The position numbers were made by a program, and so were the translations under genes. The notes under the pieces are model-generated. The model searched no databases. It saw only the letters and a program-made list of their open reading frames with translations, and was not told the origin of the DNA. From the NCBI GenBank assembly GCA_015680685.1, contig MNCI01025188.1:10333-43138 (forward strand): a DNA stretch of 32,806 nt, in the 5' to 3' direction. Shown piece by piece: positions 31,397 to 32,806 of this stretch. This DNA comes from Gnetum montanum. Taxonomy: Eukaryota > Streptophyta > Gnetopsida > Gnetales > Gnetaceae. The stretch's first letter is position 1; each line of letters opens with the position of its first letter.

Positions 31397-32806
31397 TACC
31401 CCCACGACTAAATGAAAACTCATCCTCAGGTATAGAAGAAAAGAAACAAATTCTTTACAAAATATTGGGAAGGCATGGGATTATTGACTAACTGACAATT
31501 GATGGTGGAATGGGATGATAGACTCAACATGCCTAGTGAACAGATCAATAAGCATATTACAACATTAGTGTTCATGACCATTGTGGTGAAAACTTGTACA
31601 TAAATGACATCTAAGCATTTATTTAGCATCTTGTAGAGAAAGAGAGAGAAAGAAAATGAATCATGTTGCCACCAATGCTAAGATTGCACCTTCCATTGTT
31701 TATTCATAGCCATGCCACCAGACTTGCTCCTTTAGTAAATGCTCTAGTTCTGGTCCATCTTAAGTGCTTCCTCAAAGCCTAGTCTATTGTTGGTATGATC
31801 ACCATCTGCACACACAACACAGTCACAAATGAGCAAGGATAGATAATTCACAATGTAGTTGATACCTTGCCTTGATATGAAGCGCATTGGCTGAGTTGTG
31901 GATATGGAAGAAACTCGTTTGGAGATTTATCACTAGTAACTACCTAAGGTGTAGTGGTTAGGCAATTAGTAAAATGGAAAAAATTAAAAAATTTGTGCCA
32001 AGGCCCCCACGACTAAGAGTGAACCTTTGGTAGCTATAATATGGAAAAACATGAGGAACAAGAAAGATGAAAAATATCAATGGAAATGCCAATAAAATGG
32101 ATGTCATGGATGGGGATGAAACAAGAAATGATTGATTGCAAGAAATGTTTAAGAAAAAGAAGTTAACAATTGCATCAAAAAGGGATGCCAGTGGGTGCTC
32201 CCCAAAGTAGGCTCATGCCTTTTATGCCTTGACAAATCCACAAACCAAAAAATCCATAGGCTCGAGGAATTTCATTTTGAAGAAAGAGTTTAAAAATTAG
32301 CCACAAGAATTCACCAAAGAAAAANGGAAGAAAGAGTTTAAAAATTAGCCACAAGAATTCACCAAAGAAAAACAATGCATCAACCCAGAATGGACTAATG
32401 ATAAAATTAGCAATGAGGTGAAAATGGGAAGAAAGATGAAGAGGAGAGAATGGAATGGAATCCCAAGAATAAGGTTGTGTAAAGCTCCTTGTGTATTTCA
32501 TGGTTAAGATGACTGAGTAGAACTTCATCCCAAATCCAGACTTAAACCAACCACATTCAGTGATCTCGCATCAATACACCTGGCCAATCCATCCTCTTGA
32601 AGTAACAAGAATGCCTTCACAAAGAGTGACCACCATCCCAAGGAGAGTAAGCTGGAGAAGTAAGAAGTGAGAAAGGGCCTTAGTTAGAGGGAACCTTCAG
32701 GCATAGGTAACATGTCTTTCTAGTTTCATAACTAGTGCTTGTAGCTCATATTGCTTTATTATGTCTAAGGGGTGTGCTTTGAATTCTCACTTTTCTCCTT
32801 TTTTTT
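31397..32806 (-). other. E3 3' tail, cut by window end
   Basis: It is homologous to the E2 tail (16853-18300) and E1 tail. The polypurine region GTCGTGGGGGTA lies at 31397-31411, a second copy of the motif (TTAGTCGTGGGGGCC) lies at 32002-32016, and the GGGGAGCACCCA box is at 32190-32204. The open frame at 32175-32528 crosses an N and a duplication and is not a real gene. Confidence 0.75.
32325..32325. other. Assembly gap with 46-bp duplicated flanks
   Basis: A single N separates identical blocks 32279-32324 and 32327-32372 in the E3 tail. It creates the false repeated FFFGEFLWLIFKLFL stretch in the frame crossing it. Confidence 0.85.

Larger units (their letters stand above)
30385..32806 (-). 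mobile_element. E3: 3' LTR and tail of a gypsy element, runs off the window
   Basis: E3 is a member of the same group on the minus strand. Only its 3' LTR and about 1.4 kb of tail are in the window. It lies within the capsid part of the E4 gag; the five bases CATAG at 30380-30384 should be repeated at its far end if it is intact. Its coding region is outside the window. Confidence 0.85.

Noticed and set aside
32175-32528. A 117-codon minus-strand frame
   Set aside because: It crosses an N and a 46-base assembly duplication that repeats part of its sequence; it is element tail.

Overview
This window looks like nuclear DNA of a seed plant with a large, repeat-filled genome. A gymnosperm is plausible but the sequence does not prove it. 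No intact host gene, rRNA or CRISPR array is visible. Almost everything that can be identified is LTR retrotransposon, mostly one Ty3/gypsy group. The group resembles the Athila/Tat lineage by eye: a tRNA-Asp-type primer binding site, an Athila-like reverse transcriptase (RT), and a long tail between integrase and the 3' LTR. All copies are broken by stops, frameshifts or deletions.

Layout. 1-792 is an LTR cut by the window edge (LTR1). 793-6255 is old degraded sequence with two tRNA-like (SINE-type) heads, one LTR-end/PBS-like site and one zinc-knuckle relic. 6256-14257 is element E1 (+), complete with two LTRs and a GTGTG target duplication. It lacks RNase H and integrase. 14263-16033 is old sequence again. 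16034-25730 is element E2 (-), complete with two LTRs and a CAAGG target duplication. It retains gag, protease, RT, RNase H and integrase, all mutated. 25731-26596 (-) is the N-terminal part of an unrecognised reading frame; its C-terminal part lies at 15911-16033, because E2 landed inside it. About 26640-27213 is a diverged LTR. 27214-30384 (-) is E4, a gag-only relative with no pol. 30385-32806 (-) is the 3' LTR and tail of E3, which inserted into the E4 gag and runs off the window.

How the parts relate. The copies share LTR ends, palindrome-rich U3 starts, a TATA box, an AATAAA signal, a repeated TAGTCATGGGGG motif and other tail motifs. They form a decay series: full coding set (E2), RNase H and integrase lost (E1), all pol lost (E4). 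Most stops and active-site losses are C-to-T or G-to-A changes, as expected from deamination of methylated cytosine in silenced plant repeats. The most unusual points are the reading frame split exactly at the E2 target duplication, two TAG stops shared by E1 and E2, the interchangeable palindromic arrays at the U3 start, and the triplicated polypurine-like motif. Three single-N positions flanked by exact duplications look like assembly faults.
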